A DNA stretch of 64,000 nucleotides from Candidatus Gastranaerophilales bacterium (GTDB lineage Bacteria > Cyanobacteriota > Vampirovibrionia > Gastranaerophilales > Gastranaerophilaceae), in the NCBI GenBank assembly GCA_944323595.1, contig CALUTF010000001.1:93613-157612 (forward strand), written 5' to 3'. Under the pieces are notes generated by a model that searched no databases, had not been told where the DNA came from, and saw only the letters and a program-made list of their open reading frames with translations. The translations under genes were made by a program, and so were the position numbers. This document shows, one piece after another, positions 1 to 9,697 of this stretch; position 1 is the first letter of the stretch, and every line of letters begins with the position of its first letter.

Positions 1-2
1 CA

Positions 3-3000
3 ATAAATTCTGCAATATCCACTACAGAATCCCACCTTATAGATTCATTAAATACCGTAAGCAATACCATTGCATCAAGCAGAAATGATTTAAGCCTTGA
101 AATTCAGAATATAAACACATCCATTGCTGAAAATGTCGGAAATCTGATAAATCAAACTCTGGATAATAATTCTCAAAATTTAGACGAAAAACTCAATGCA
201 ATCAACACATCGTTAAAAGACCAGTTGCTGTCAATAGACGAATCTTTAAGCGTGAATACGGCAAATATGAACACCGTATCAGAAAATGTTAACAGTTCTA
301 TTCAAAACGGAATTAATGTCCTGACAGATGAACTGAAAACAAATTCTATAACCATAAATGAAAAACTAGATGATGTCACTAATGCAATAAATTCACAATT
401 GTCATCAGTTAATGATGCCCTTAATATGACAACGGAAACTTTCGGTTCCAAAGTTGAAAGTCTGACAGGAGATTTGCTTGAACAACTTAAAAATGCAAAT
501 GAAAAAGCAGGTTTAAATTCAACAGATATCAATGCAACAATAGCAGACCTGAATATTTCTATGAAAGATTGCATTGACAATATAAGTTCAACACTTTCCG
601 CAAACACCGCCAATTTAAATGAAAAAACAGAAAATATAGAAGGCACCCTGAAAGAACAGTTAGGTACCGTCAATGCTGCACTTGCAGATAATATAGAGCA
701 TATCAATCAGCTTCTCGGTGATGTAAATTCGACAGTTGAAAGCAAACTTTGTGAAATTAATTCAAATGTTGACGTTAACGTAAGTTCAATAAAAGAATGC
801 TTTGACTCTGCACTAAGTGCACTTGATATGGTGAGAACCGATATCATCGACAATCTGGCAGATAATAACGACAGTCTGACAGAACTTGTAAACAATACCA
901 TAAAAGAAATTAAAGAAATTAATACCGACACAGATGATGATATGCAAGACAAATTCACAAACCTGCGTGAACAGATTCTTGCAGTAATACTTGAACTGCA
1001 GGCCCGTCAGGAAGAAATGCTGAGTATCACAAAAAGAAGTGATGAAAGAAACCTGCAGGCACTTGATGATATTTCTATAACTATAAAAACTGTTGAAAAT
1101 AATCTTCAAACAACTACAAATGAATATAAACAATTGTTTGAAGTTAAAATGGCAGAATTAAAAAATGATGTTGATATAATACAACAGATGCTCTCCGGCA
1201 GTGATGGAGAATTTAATGAAAAAATCTTCAACAAATTATTTACAGTTGAAGCACTTATAAATGAAGTTTCAGACAAGTATGAAGAGAAACTGACAACACT
1301 CAGCAGCAGCATAACAAACTATATCAATAATGTTCAAAAAAATAATGAAGATGCTGAAATTAAATTAGGTAACTCTGTTTCCGAAATTGCAGAAATAAGA
1401 AATGACCTGCAAAAAATAGCAGATGAACTTAATACAGTAGAAAATAATCAGGATGTAAAATTCTACGAACTGACTGAAAATTTAAATTCAAAAATAGAAG
1501 ATATCATCTTAAATATTGCAGGCTTAAAAGATATTGTTCAGGTAGGTGCAAAAGATGAACTTAAACAAAATTTATCAGAACTTGATTTAAAATTTGAACA
1601 GTTGTTCGCAAGCCTGAATAAAGTAAAAGAATTCACACCTGAAAATATCGACCAGTCATTCATTGAACTGGAAGAAAAATTAGGCGCAGTAAAACAGGAA
1701 ATTAATCTTGTAAATACAGATATAATTGATGCGATAGACACAAAAACCTCATCAATAATAGAAAATTTCGCACCGATAAGAGAAGCGGTAACACAAATTT
1801 TAGACTTTGATTTCAGTCAAATTATTACAGAAGTAAAAACTCAGGTAGAACTTTCTTATCTGAATTTGACATCTGACCTGAACAGCAGTCTTACAATGAG
1901 TCAGGAAGCCGTTTCAAAACTGGAAACTGTATTCAAAGATGTCGCTAAAAAGATTATTGCAATAGATAATCAGATGACGGATTTTTCAAGAAATAACCTT
2001 GAAATTCTAAATCTCACAATAGAAAACATAAATAAAGTTGTAGAAAAAAATCTTGATGAAACAACAACTCTTTCTATTCAGTGGAAAAGCGGAATTGAAG
2101 CTATTGAAGAAAAAATTGCAGCGGCCAATGAACAATACGAATTATCCCTGAAGAATTACATGGATAATCTCAAAGAAGAACTGCAAAAAAATATAGATAC
2201 CAACTTTGAAAACATCAAATCATTTGTTTCTGTAGTTGCAAACGAAGAAGATGCATTACATTCTATTGATATTCTGAAAGAAGAACTCTCAAACAGAATG
2301 GAAGTTCTTACAAATTCTTTCAGGGAAGAAATAGCGAAAACAAACGGTCAAACTGCTGATATGCAAAAATTCTCAACAGATATGAAATCCTATATGGATA
2401 AACTTCTGGTGAATTTTGCAAAACATATTGAAACGTCAGTTAATGGAAATTCTCTGTCATCAGAACAAATTAATGAAGTTCTCTCAAACTGGGCATCAAA
2501 TCTGAATTCAGATATTATCAAAGAATTTGATTCAATATCCGACAAACTTTCAGATATACAAACAACTATCAACCTCAATGACACATCCGATATTTCAAAA
2601 AATATTCAGGAAACACTTGAAGCTCTACATGAAAAAGTTGATGTGCTTGCGATGGCTGACGACTCAAGCGAAGATATAATCTACGAAATAGAAGATATCA
2701 AAAATATTCTGACAAAAGTAAGCGGAAAAAGCGAAGAGTTTAATGATCTTCTAAAAGAAATTAATAAAATAGAAGAAAGCTCATCAAAAAATGCAAATGA
2801 CATAAAAGAATCCGTAATGTCAGCAATAATTGCCGTATTCGATCAAATTTCTTTTGTTGAAGAGTCTGAAGATATCAAAGATTTTGTAGAAGAAAAAACA
2901 GACGAAATTAACCAGAACCTCATAGAGGTCCGCAATCAATTAAAACAAATCGGCGTTGGAGATTCACAAGATTATTCCTATACACTTCAGGACGTTGAAT

Positions 3001-3740
3001 CCGATATAGCAAAACTCCGTATGGTTTTGAATGAAATGTCACAATCCTCCTCAAGTGATGATGTACTGGAAATTTTAGACAATATCCATAAAATTTCAGG
3101 CTCCATAGACGGATTACAGGCAAGCCTGACAACCGACCAGATTTATGACCTGAAGAATGATGTTGAACGTCTGAACGAAGATATTGTAAGTATCAGCACC
3201 AGAACCAACAAATTGCTTCTAACCTCCGACGAATCTTATAAAGCATTAAACAACGGTCTGGATGAATTCAGTAAAGTAATCCTGAAACTTGAAGAGCGTA
3301 TTAATATTCTTGATAATACCAAAAACTCCGAAAGAATAGAAAAGAAACTGGATAACGTAAATTCCATGGTATCGGTAATCGCAAATTCAAGCAAGGTAAT
3401 GAATCAGGTAATGATGTACCTCGGCGAATGGATAGATACAACAAGCGAAAACATCGGAGCAATTTCGGAAAAAACATCTGAAATTGATGAAATAAAAGAA
3501 ATAATAACGGATTTACGCGATACAATTCCGTCAAAATCCGCAATATTAGATGCATTAGAAAACCGTTTTGAAGAGCAGCAGCAAAGATTAGACAGGCTTG
3601 AAATGAAGTTTGACAGAGTGCTTGCACTACTGGAAGACAGAGATGACGCAAGACTGAACAAAAAATTCGAAAGAATTGAAAAACAAATGACAAAATTAAG
3701 TATAAATATCGAAAAGCTGGCTTCATATGTTGACGAATAA
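3..3740 (+). CDS. Giant coiled-coil protein, 5' end outside window
   Basis: The reading frame is open from the left edge (first full codon at base 3), so this is the C-terminal 1245 residues of a longer protein. The TTG at 225 is only an internal leucine codon and should not be taken as the start. The sequence is almost entirely polar helix: Asn, Asp, Glu, Lys and Ser with Ile/Leu at heptad spacing, very few Pro, Gly or aromatic residues and no catalytic motif. The N-terminal third has loosely repeated units around phrases like LNEKTENIEGTLKEQL and LADNIEHINQLL, as in long filament or tether proteins. The last 80 residues are richer in Arg and Lys. No membrane segment or signal is visible in this part. 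The next gene starts inside its last codons (14-bp overlap), so the two are probably co-transcribed. A structural, scaffold or surface role is inference; I do not recognise a named family. Confidence 0.8.
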   Translation: MNSAISTTESHLIDSLNTVSNTIASSRNDLSLEIQNINTSIAENVGNLINQTLDNNSQNLDEKLNAINTSLKDQLLSIDESLSVNTANMNTVSENVNSSIQNGINVLTDELKTNSITINEKLDDVTNAINSQLSSVNDALNMTTETFGSKVESLTGDLLEQLKNANEKAGLNSTDINATIADLNISMKDCIDNISSTLSANTANLNEKTENIEGTLKEQLGTVNAALADNIEHINQLLGDVNSTVESKLCEINSNVDVNVSSIKECFDSALSALDMVRTDIIDNLADNNDSLTELVNNTIKEIKEINTDTDDDMQDKFTNLREQILAVILELQARQEEMLSITKRSDERNLQALDDISITIKTVENNLQTTTNEYKQLFEVKMAELKNDVDIIQQMLSGSDGEFNEKIFNKLFTVEALINEVSDKYEEKLTTLSSSITNYINNVQKNNEDAEIKLGNSVSEIAEIRNDLQKIADELNTVENNQDVKFYELTENLNSKIEDIILNIAGLKDIVQVGAKDELKQNLSELDLKFEQLFASLNKVKEFTPENIDQSFIELEEKLGAVKQEINLVNTDIIDAIDTKTSSIIENFAPIREAVTQILDFDFSQIITEVKTQVELSYLNLTSDLNSSLTMSQEAVSKLETVFKDVAKKIIAIDNQMTDFSRNNLEILNLTIENINKVVEKNLDETTTLSIQWKSGIEAIEEKIAAANEQYELSLKNYMDNLKEELQKNIDTNFENIKSFVSVVANEEDALHSIDILKEELSNRMEVLTNSFREEIAKTNGQTADMQKFSTDMKSYMDKLLVNFAKHIETSVNGNSLSSEQINEVLSNWASNLNSDIIKEFDSISDKLSDIQTTINLNDTSDISKNIQETLEALHEKVDVLAMADDSSEDIIYEIEDIKNILTKVSGKSEEFNDLLKEINKIEESSSKNANDIKESVMSAIIAVFDQISFVEESEDIKDFVEEKTDEINQNLIEVRNQLKQIGVGDSQDYSYTLQDVESDIAKLRMVLNEMSQSSSSDDVLEILDNIHKISGSIDGLQASLTTDQIYDLKNDVERLNEDIVSISTRTNKLLLTSDESYKALNNGLDEFSKVILKLEERINILDNTKNSERIEKKLDNVNSMVSVIANSSKVMNQVMMYLGEWIDTTSENIGAISEKTSEIDEIKEIITDLRDTIPSKSAILDALENRFEEQQQRLDRLEMKFDRVLALLEDRDDARLNKKFERIEKQMTKLSINIEKLASYVDE

Positions 3741-5112
3741 CAAACTGATTAAAGAACTAAAAAAAAATTTGACCCCTGATAATGTCCTTGCCACACCGGA
3801 GGAACGATATGTTTATGCGCAGGATGCCTCAAATATACGTGATATCAACAGGCTTCCGGATGCAGTAGTGTTTGTTAATAACATAGAGGATATCCAAAAA
3901 GTTCTCCTGACAGCCAATAAACATAAAATCCCCGTAATCTGCCGCGGAGCAGGAACAAACGTTGTCGGAGCATGCCGGACAGACCACGGCGGCATTGTAT
4001 TGAATTTTTCCAGAATGAACAAAATTCTTGAAATTAATCAGGAAAACATGACAGCCCGTGTTGAACCCGGAGTTATTGTCGGCGATTTACAAAAAGAAGC
4101 GGATAAACTGGGATTGTATTATCCGCCTGATCCGTCAAACCTTGCCGTATCTACAATAGGCGGGAGTATTGCCCAGTCCTCCGGAGGCGCCAGAACTTTT
4201 AAATATGGTTCTACAAAAGATTACGTTCTGGATTTACTTGTTGTTATGGCAAACGGAGAAGTATTAAGAACCGGCTCCAATACCATTAAAAATGCAACAG
4301 GCTACAATCTTGGCAGCCTTTTCATCGGCTCCGAAGGTACACTTGGTATAGTTGCAGAAGCAACTCTTAAACTAATCCCGAAACCGGAATGCAGAAAAGT
4401 AATTATGGCATACTTTGACACTATAGACGACGCAATCAAAGCGGTAAACGGGATTATTGAACAGAGAATTTATCCGACAACTCTGGATTTTATGGATAAA
4501 AATGCAATTCAAACCGTAGAAAAATTTTATCCGTCAGGACTTTTATGTGACAAAGACGCCGCACTGGTAATAGAAGTAGACGGCTTTGCCTGTGCAATTG
4601 ACTACCAGAGAGATATTGTCGTATCTATTTTAAATAAATGTGGAGCAAGCGCAATACAATATTCAAATAATGAAGAAGAATACGAAAGAATATGGACAGC
4701 AAGACGTTCATCAATGGGCGCCTGCGCAAAATTAAAACCCAATGTGACAACTGATGATATGATAGTTCCGCGGTCAAAATTATCCGAACTTGTCCGTGGT
4801 ACAAGAGCAATCTGTGAAAAATATAATTTGACAGTATGCATGGTAGGTCATGTCGGCGATGGAAGTATTCATCCGCAAATACCTGTAGATTACAGAGATG
4901 AAGATGAATACAACCGCTTAAAAAAAGCAAAATCAGAAATGTATGAATTAACCGCGAGATTAGGCGGGATATTATCAGGAGAGCACGGAATAGGTTCCGA
5001 AAAACGTCCTTACATTTCAAAAGTTGTAAATTCAACCGCGCTTGATTATATGCGTAAAATCAAAAAGACCTTTGATCCTAATAATATATTGAACCCGTAC
5101 AAAATTTTCTAA
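3727..5112 (+). CDS. FAD-binding oxidase, glycolate oxidase GlcD / D-lactate dehydrogenase type
   Basis: A 461-residue FAD-linked oxidase of the GlcD/Dld family, which oxidises D-2-hydroxy acids such as D-lactate or glycolate. The PCMH-type FAD-binding domain covers about residues 40-220, with RGAGTNVVG at 73-81, PPDPSN at 133-138 and GGSIAQSSGG at 145-154. The C-terminal FAD-oxidase domain carries GHVGDGSIHP and SGEHGIGSEKRPY (about 417-429), the usual metal/substrate signatures. Length and domain order are standard for GlcD. No GlcE or GlcF (Fe-S) partner lies beside it, so the electron acceptor is unknown, and glycolate versus D-lactate cannot be decided from sequence. The start overlaps the upstream coiled-coil gene by 14 bp. 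Confidence 0.9.
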   Translation: MLTNNKLIKELKKNLTPDNVLATPEERYVYAQDASNIRDINRLPDAVVFVNNIEDIQKVLLTANKHKIPVICRGAGTNVVGACRTDHGGIVLNFSRMNKILEINQENMTARVEPGVIVGDLQKEADKLGLYYPPDPSNLAVSTIGGSIAQSSGGARTFKYGSTKDYVLDLLVVMANGEVLRTGSNTIKNATGYNLGSLFIGSEGTLGIVAEATLKLIPKPECRKVIMAYFDTIDDAIKAVNGIIEQRIYPTTLDFMDKNAIQTVEKFYPSGLLCDKDAALVIEVDGFACAIDYQRDIVVSILNKCGASAIQYSNNEEEYERIWTARRSSMGACAKLKPNVTTDDMIVPRSKLSELVRGTRAICEKYNLTVCMVGHVGDGSIHPQIPVDYRDEDEYNRLKKAKSEMYELTARLGGILSGEHGIGSEKRPYISKVVNSTALDYMRKIKKTFDPNNILNPYKIF

Positions 5113-5121
5113 AGGGAGTAA

Positions 5122-5916
5122 ATGGAAGAAAAAGCACTTGTAAAATATTTCAGAACACTCGGTCTAACCGTAAACCGCTCCACAAAAGCCCGCGGACATC
5201 AGGGGTTTTATTTGCAAAACAGGATTGATGTATCAAAAAATACACCGCCGCACAGGGTAGTACCGACACTTCTGCATGAATTTGCACACTACATTCATTC
5301 CCGGATAGAACCTGATATGCCCAGAACCGGAGGAACATTTACGGCTTTATTCGGGGAAGAAAATCCCATATTCATTGAAGAACTTCTAAAAGTCACCAAC
5401 TTTGTTGACGAAAATTCAATGTTTCTTAAACTCTATGAACACAAAGACAGATTAAAGAATAAAATCAAAGATTTAGAACAAAGAATAAAAGCAGATTATC
5501 CCAAATTTATGCGTTCAAAAAAGTTCAAAGACTTTGACAAATACATCAAAAAAACAAATGCCCGTTATCTTTTAAAATACGACAGAGTAAAACTGATTGA
5601 AAAAGGATTTTTCAAAAAAACAACAACTATATACACAATAGAGAATATTGAGCGGGATTTTCCGGAAATGCCGGCGGCATTTGCAGCATACATAAGGCTT
5701 CGCTCTGCGCAAAGACGGCAGGCAAGGGTGAGTGCAAAAATTTCACGTTACAAAAAATATTACGAAAAACCCTCTGAGCTTTTTGCAAGACTGGTCGAGG
5801 GGCTTTACATTGACAGAGAATGGACAGAAGCTCTGGCGCCATACACATGCGAATGTTTCTACAAACATTTGCAAAACGGCTACTATAAAGAATTATCCAC
5901 GGTTTTGCCCGTATAG
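5122..5916 (+). CDS. Putative HExxH zinc metallopeptidase
   Basis: A 264-residue protein with a zinc-peptidase motif HEFAH at residues 52-56 in the context TLLHEFAHYIHSR, followed much later by SELFARLVEGLY (218-229). Its glutamate could be the third zinc ligand, as in gluzincin-type peptidases of phage and polyvalent proteins. The middle (about 75-205) is a Lys/Arg-rich helical region. There is no signal peptide, so a cytoplasmic role is likely. A GGGAG Shine-Dalgarno lies just before the ATG and the gene follows the GlcD-type oxidase by 9 bp, probably in the same operon. It converges on the methyltransferase gene behind it with only 9 bp between the stop codons. The substrate is unknown. 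Family placement rests on the motif pair, not on overall similarity. Confidence 0.7.
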   Translation: MEEKALVKYFRTLGLTVNRSTKARGHQGFYLQNRIDVSKNTPPHRVVPTLLHEFAHYIHSRIEPDMPRTGGTFTALFGEENPIFIEELLKVTNFVDENSMFLKLYEHKDRLKNKIKDLEQRIKADYPKFMRSKKFKDFDKYIKKTNARYLLKYDRVKLIEKGFFKKTTTIYTIENIERDFPEMPAAFAAYIRLRSAQRRQARVSAKISRYKKYYEKPSELFARLVEGLYIDREWTEALAPYTCECFYKHLQNGYYKELSTVLPV

Positions 5917-5925
5917 TATAATATG

Positions 5926-7428
5926 TTAATAAGTTTTATGGTTATCAAAAGCATATTCTGCAATTTCTACAAGCTCTTTATCATAATGTCTTGATAAAAA
6001 TTTTATGAATTTATCCTTATAAGCAGGCTCCCTATAACGCCCGTAATTTTCCGCCCACGGTAAAAGCAAAAGATTAAATAAATCCCGGAGTTCGGCTTTT
6101 GACGGCTTAGAGATTAATACGGCACCGGTGTTAAATGTATCTCTGCAGTTATATTTTTTTAACATTCCAATCGCAGGTATAATTTTCTTCCCTTTTAAAA
6201 CACTGAAAATAAAGGAATTTGCATCACACTGTGACTGGTATTCATCATTTGTATTCATATGCAAAATAACATCATACAGCATAATAACCGCATTATCTTT
6301 TAAATAAGGCAAAAGAATAAGCAAATCAAACACTTCACCGGGCATTTTATGTGTTGTATCAATAAAACAAAAATCTATACCGCTGCCTATATCATCAATA
6401 TAATCAAGCAGAGTTCCGTTCTTATACAGATGATATTTATCAAGAAACTGCGGACATTTATCATTAACAATAAATCCGATATCCATTCTGTCAGAATTGT
6501 AATAATTATGACTACGCGATTTAATCTCCTCAACCTTTTTGACATTTAATTCAGGCATCAGTTCAACCGAATATAAATTTGAATCAGGATTTTGTGACAT
6601 TGCATTCATCATTACACAAGAAGTTGCGCCTGCCAGAACTCCTACTTCACACAATTTTTCAGGTTTATACCTGAGGATTAAAGAATTTAAAAAACTCAGA
6701 CCGGAAACCTCCAGATGAGTGCAATCAAATATTATTGAATCAAGTTTATTTAAATGCGCTTTGTCTTTACCACTTATCTTCAAAACAGTAAAACTATTAT
6801 CAGCAGCTCTGAAATGTTTAAATAATAAATTTAAACATTTTAAACCGGAAGAGCACAAAAAGAAAAATGGAGGTTTTGAATAAACATGAAAAGAATATGC
6901 AAATAATCGATAACAGGCAAATGTATAATATTTAATAAGAATTAAATAGCAAAAGAAAAATTCAGCAAGGGACATTTTTCGCTGCCATTTGTGACTAAAC
7001 ATATAAAATACGGATAAATCCACTTCCCTGAAATTATCCGGCAAAACAACACCACAGATATTATTGCGGTAAGAATCATTAATAAAAAGTTTCTCACCGC
7101 GGAATATATTAAAAAAGACATTCAACAAAATATTTTGTCTGCCGCAATCAAAAAACTGTGCGGTTGAAACAATCACCGCACCTTTTTTCAAATACGGTGC
7201 AACTGCAATATATGCAAGAATTGTATCAGGCACTGCATCTTTAAAATTAAATATACATAAATCGATACCGCTGTATTTTTTCCGGTTTATACCTGCATCC
7301 CAAGGTTTATCTATATGTATAACCTCTTTATCACGTAAATCTAATTCCGATAAATCATAATCATTACCGGCAATCAGTATCTTTAACGGTCTAAATTTAT
7401 TTATAAAATCATTAATATCCAATATCAT
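5926..7428 (-). CDS. SAM-dependent methyltransferase (Methyltransf_24-like) with N-terminal extension
   Basis: A 500-residue protein. The C-terminal half is a class I methyltransferase: the SAM-binding loop CEVGVLAGATS is near residue 265, and FCFIDTTHKMPGEVFDLL near 350 matches the acidic D-x-x-H segment of Methyltransf_24 / cephalosporin-hydroxylase-like enzymes. The N-terminal 120 residues form an alternating beta/alpha region (KILIAGNDYDL) that may be a degenerate Rossmann domain. The middle (150-190) is aromatic and hydrophobic and could touch the membrane. It lies 8 bp downstream of manC on the same strand, which suggests methylation of a mannose-derived surface polysaccharide. The acceptor is not predictable. 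No Shine-Dalgarno is seen, in keeping with translation coupled to manC. Confidence 0.7.
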   Translation of the reverse strand: MILDINDFINKFRPLKILIAGNDYDLSELDLRDKEVIHIDKPWDAGINRKKYSGIDLCIFNFKDAVPDTILAYIAVAPYLKKGAVIVSTAQFFDCGRQNILLNVFFNIFRGEKLFINDSYRNNICGVVLPDNFREVDLSVFYMFSHKWQRKMSLAEFFFCYLILIKYYTFACYRLFAYSFHVYSKPPFFFLCSSGLKCLNLLFKHFRAADNSFTVLKISGKDKAHLNKLDSIIFDCTHLEVSGLSFLNSLILRYKPEKLCEVGVLAGATSCVMMNAMSQNPDSNLYSVELMPELNVKKVEEIKSRSHNYYNSDRMDIGFIVNDKCPQFLDKYHLYKNGTLLDYIDDIGSGIDFCFIDTTHKMPGEVFDLLILLPYLKDNAVIMLYDVILHMNTNDEYQSQCDANSFIFSVLKGKKIIPAIGMLKKYNCRDTFNTGAVLISKPSKAELRDLFNLLLLPWAENYGRYREPAYKDKFIKFLSRHYDKELVEIAEYAFDNHKTY

Positions 7429-7436
7429 AAGTTAGC

Positions 7437-8825
7437 TTAAACTCTGCCATAGATATCTTCATATCTGATAATATCATCTTCATCGAGGACATCACCTTTT
7501 TGGACTTCGATAATTTCCAAATCTTCCTTGAACGGATTTTGAAGAGAGTGAATAGCTTTGACAGGAATATCAACACTATGCCCCGGAGAAAGAATCAAAT
7601 CGCTCCCTTCCAGAACAACTTTTGCCATGCCTGTGAGTACAACCCAGTGTTCACTTCTGTAGTTATGCGACTGAACAGATAATTTCTGCCCCGGATTAAC
7701 ATGGATAATTTTAGTCTGGAAACCTTTTCCCTGAGCAATAACCGTATAAAATCCCCACGGACGGTAAACCGTTTTATGAACAAGGAAAGTATTATCATTT
7801 TGTTTTTTCAAAGTTTCAAAAATATGTTTAACGTCCTGAGTTTTATCTTTTCTGCAGGCAAGAATAGCATCTTCCGTTTCCACTATAACAGTATCCTCAA
7901 GCCCGATAGATGCAACAAGTTTGGATGATGAATATACAAACGAATTCTTTGACCCCTTATCCAGAACATGACCGATAAAAACATTTCCGTCCTCATCTTT
8001 AGGACTAATATCATAGATAGACTGCCAGGAGCCTAAATCATTCCAATCGCTTTCAAGTTTCACAAGTGCAATTTTGTCTGACTTTTCCATGACTGCATAA
8101 TCTATAGAAATGCTCGGCATTTTATCAAACTCTGTAAACGGAATATTATCAGTTTCCGTAAAATCAACATTTTCTGCAATACGGGCAATTTCAGGCTGAA
8201 GTCTTTTTATTTCATCGAGCATGACAGAAGCCTTAAACATAAAAATCCCGCTATTCCAGTAATAAGACCCATCGGCAACATATTTTTTAGCAGTTTCATA
8301 ATCAGGTTTTTCTACAAATTTGTTTACAAGATAACCAATATCCAGTGCCTCAGAAACATTTATATAACCGTAACCGGTTTCAGGGTAAGACGGTTCAATT
8401 CCGAAAGTTACAATATAACCCTGTTTTGCAAGTTCTTCACCTTTTTTGACAGTATCAAGGAATTTGGAATTATTTTCAATAAGATGATCTGACGGAACAA
8501 CAATAATAATTTCATCTTCACCGTGTCTTTGGGCAATATATTTTACGGCAAGAGCAATTGCAGGTGCAGTATTTTTAGAAACAGGTTCCGAAAGTACAAC
8601 AGGCTTGTCAGAAAAATTTGTCAGCTGCATTCTTACATTAGAAACATGCTTTGTGTTGGTAATACTGATGATATTATTTTTATCCATACAGCATTCCAAA
8701 CGGGCAAAAGTAGCTTGCAAAAGACTTTTGTCTGAATTCAAATTAAGTAATTGTTTCGGATAAAGTTCTCTTGAAAGCGGCCATAACCTGCTGCCTGAAC
8801 CTCCTGCCAGTATAATCCCGAACAT
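7437..8825 (-). CDS. manC: Mannose-1-phosphate guanylyltransferase / mannose-6-phosphate isomerase
   Basis: A 462-residue bifunctional enzyme of the ManC/CpsB/AlgA type, making GDP-mannose from mannose-1-phosphate and, through the C-terminal cupin, interconverting fructose-6-P and mannose-6-P. The nucleotidyltransferase signature LAGGSGSRLWPLSRELYPKQ lies at residues 6-25, and the substrate-side motif FVEKPDYETAKKY is typical. The cupin domain (about 350-462) begins with RPWGFYTVIAQG and has the metal-binding SVQSHNYRSEHWVV. Length is normal for the fused form. A TATAAT box lies about 40 bp upstream and a GAAGGAG Shine-Dalgarno just before the ATG, so this gene probably heads its own transcript with the methyltransferase after it. 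GDP-mannose would feed O-antigen or capsule sugars. Confidence 0.93.
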   Translation of the reverse strand: MFGIILAGGSGSRLWPLSRELYPKQLLNLNSDKSLLQATFARLECCMDKNNIISITNTKHVSNVRMQLTNFSDKPVVLSEPVSKNTAPAIALAVKYIAQRHGEDEIIIVVPSDHLIENNSKFLDTVKKGEELAKQGYIVTFGIEPSYPETGYGYINVSEALDIGYLVNKFVEKPDYETAKKYVADGSYYWNSGIFMFKASVMLDEIKRLQPEIARIAENVDFTETDNIPFTEFDKMPSISIDYAVMEKSDKIALVKLESDWNDLGSWQSIYDISPKDEDGNVFIGHVLDKGSKNSFVYSSSKLVASIGLEDTVIVETEDAILACRKDKTQDVKHIFETLKKQNDNTFLVHKTVYRPWGFYTVIAQGKGFQTKIIHVNPGQKLSVQSHNYRSEHWVVLTGMAKVVLEGSDLILSPGHSVDIPVKAIHSLQNPFKEDLEIIEVQKGDVLDEDDIIRYEDIYGRV

Positions 8826-8893
8826 ATCTTCTCCTTCTTCCTAACTGTGACTTAAATACATTATATAATAAACTTAAATTTAAGGCTGGATTT

Positions 8894-9697
8894 TTAAGAT
8901 TTTTTTAGATTAATAATATACTCCATATCAGATGCAATACGGCTCTGGTATTCAACGGCATTTTGAAGATATATGTGTGCTGAATTTTTAATTACCTCTT
9001 CAAATGCTTGTTGTTCTATGTCTTTGCCGGTAAACAAATGGTACTCGCCGCCGGATAGATGTCTTTTACCAAAAACATCAGCAATAAAATCAAGAGTTTT
9101 GTTAGTATAAAAACTTATATGCTGTCCGCCGGAGGGTGCATAGTACCACCAGTTTCTTTTAACAGGCAGCGGCAGAATATTCTGTGTAAAGAGGATATCC
9201 GATGAAATATCAAACATCTTTTTTAACTCTTCCACAGGATTTTCCAGATGTTCCAGAACTTCAAACGCGGTAATAAGGTCTATTTTATCATCTTGCTTGT
9301 ATTCAAATCCTCTGGCAAAAAGATTTTGCGAGAACTTATCCGCCCACACGAAATCAAATCCGACATCCCTCATCAATCTTACAAAAACCCCATACCCGCC
9401 GGCATAATCCAGAAACTTTTTATCTATATCATAAAAACATGATAAAACTGATGCCGCAGCTACCCTGTTATTCAAATTCCGCTGCAATATACCTGTGTCT
9501 TCCGGCGCAATAGCGTCTTTATATGCTTCCTCCAGCCAGAACGGCTTTTCTGTTTGAAGATGCTCACAATTCGGGCAAAAATAATATTTTACCTTGTATT
9601 TTCCGAGGATAAGCCCCTCAAACTTTTCCTCGCATTCTTTTTTACAAACTCTGCACTCCATAATATTAATTAAAGCATATTTTCTGAAATATGTCAT
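8894..9697 (-). CDS. Class I SAM methyltransferase with N-terminal zinc ribbon
   Basis: A 267-residue methyltransferase with the layout of the Methyltransf_13/23 family. Near the N terminus it has CRVCKKECEE and, about 25 residues later, CPNCEHLQ, a four-cysteine zinc-binding unit common in sugar C- or O-methyltransferases. The SAM-binding loop is LDYAGGYGVFVRLM near residue 97 and the post-I region has ITAFEVLEHLENPVEEL. I take the ATG at 9697 because it overlaps the stop of the NDK-like gene as TAATG, the usual sign of coupled translation. An in-frame ATG at 9661, just before CRVC, is the alternative. Its place upstream of manC suggests deoxysugar or polysaccharide methylation, which is inference. 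Confidence 0.8.
   Translation of the reverse strand: MTYFRKYALINIMECRVCKKECEEKFEGLILGKYKVKYYFCPNCEHLQTEKPFWLEEAYKDAIAPEDTGILQRNLNNRVAAASVLSCFYDIDKKFLDYAGGYGVFVRLMRDVGFDFVWADKFSQNLFARGFEYKQDDKIDLITAFEVLEHLENPVEELKKMFDISSDILFTQNILPLPVKRNWWYYAPSGGQHISFYTNKTLDFIADVFGKRHLSGGEYHLFTGKDIEQQAFEEVIKNSAHIYLQNAVEYQSRIASDMEYIINLKKS

Noticed and set aside
225..3740. TTG at 225 as the start of the coiled-coil gene
   Set aside because: The frame is open to the window edge without stops and the codon lacks a ribosome site; it is an internal Leu codon.
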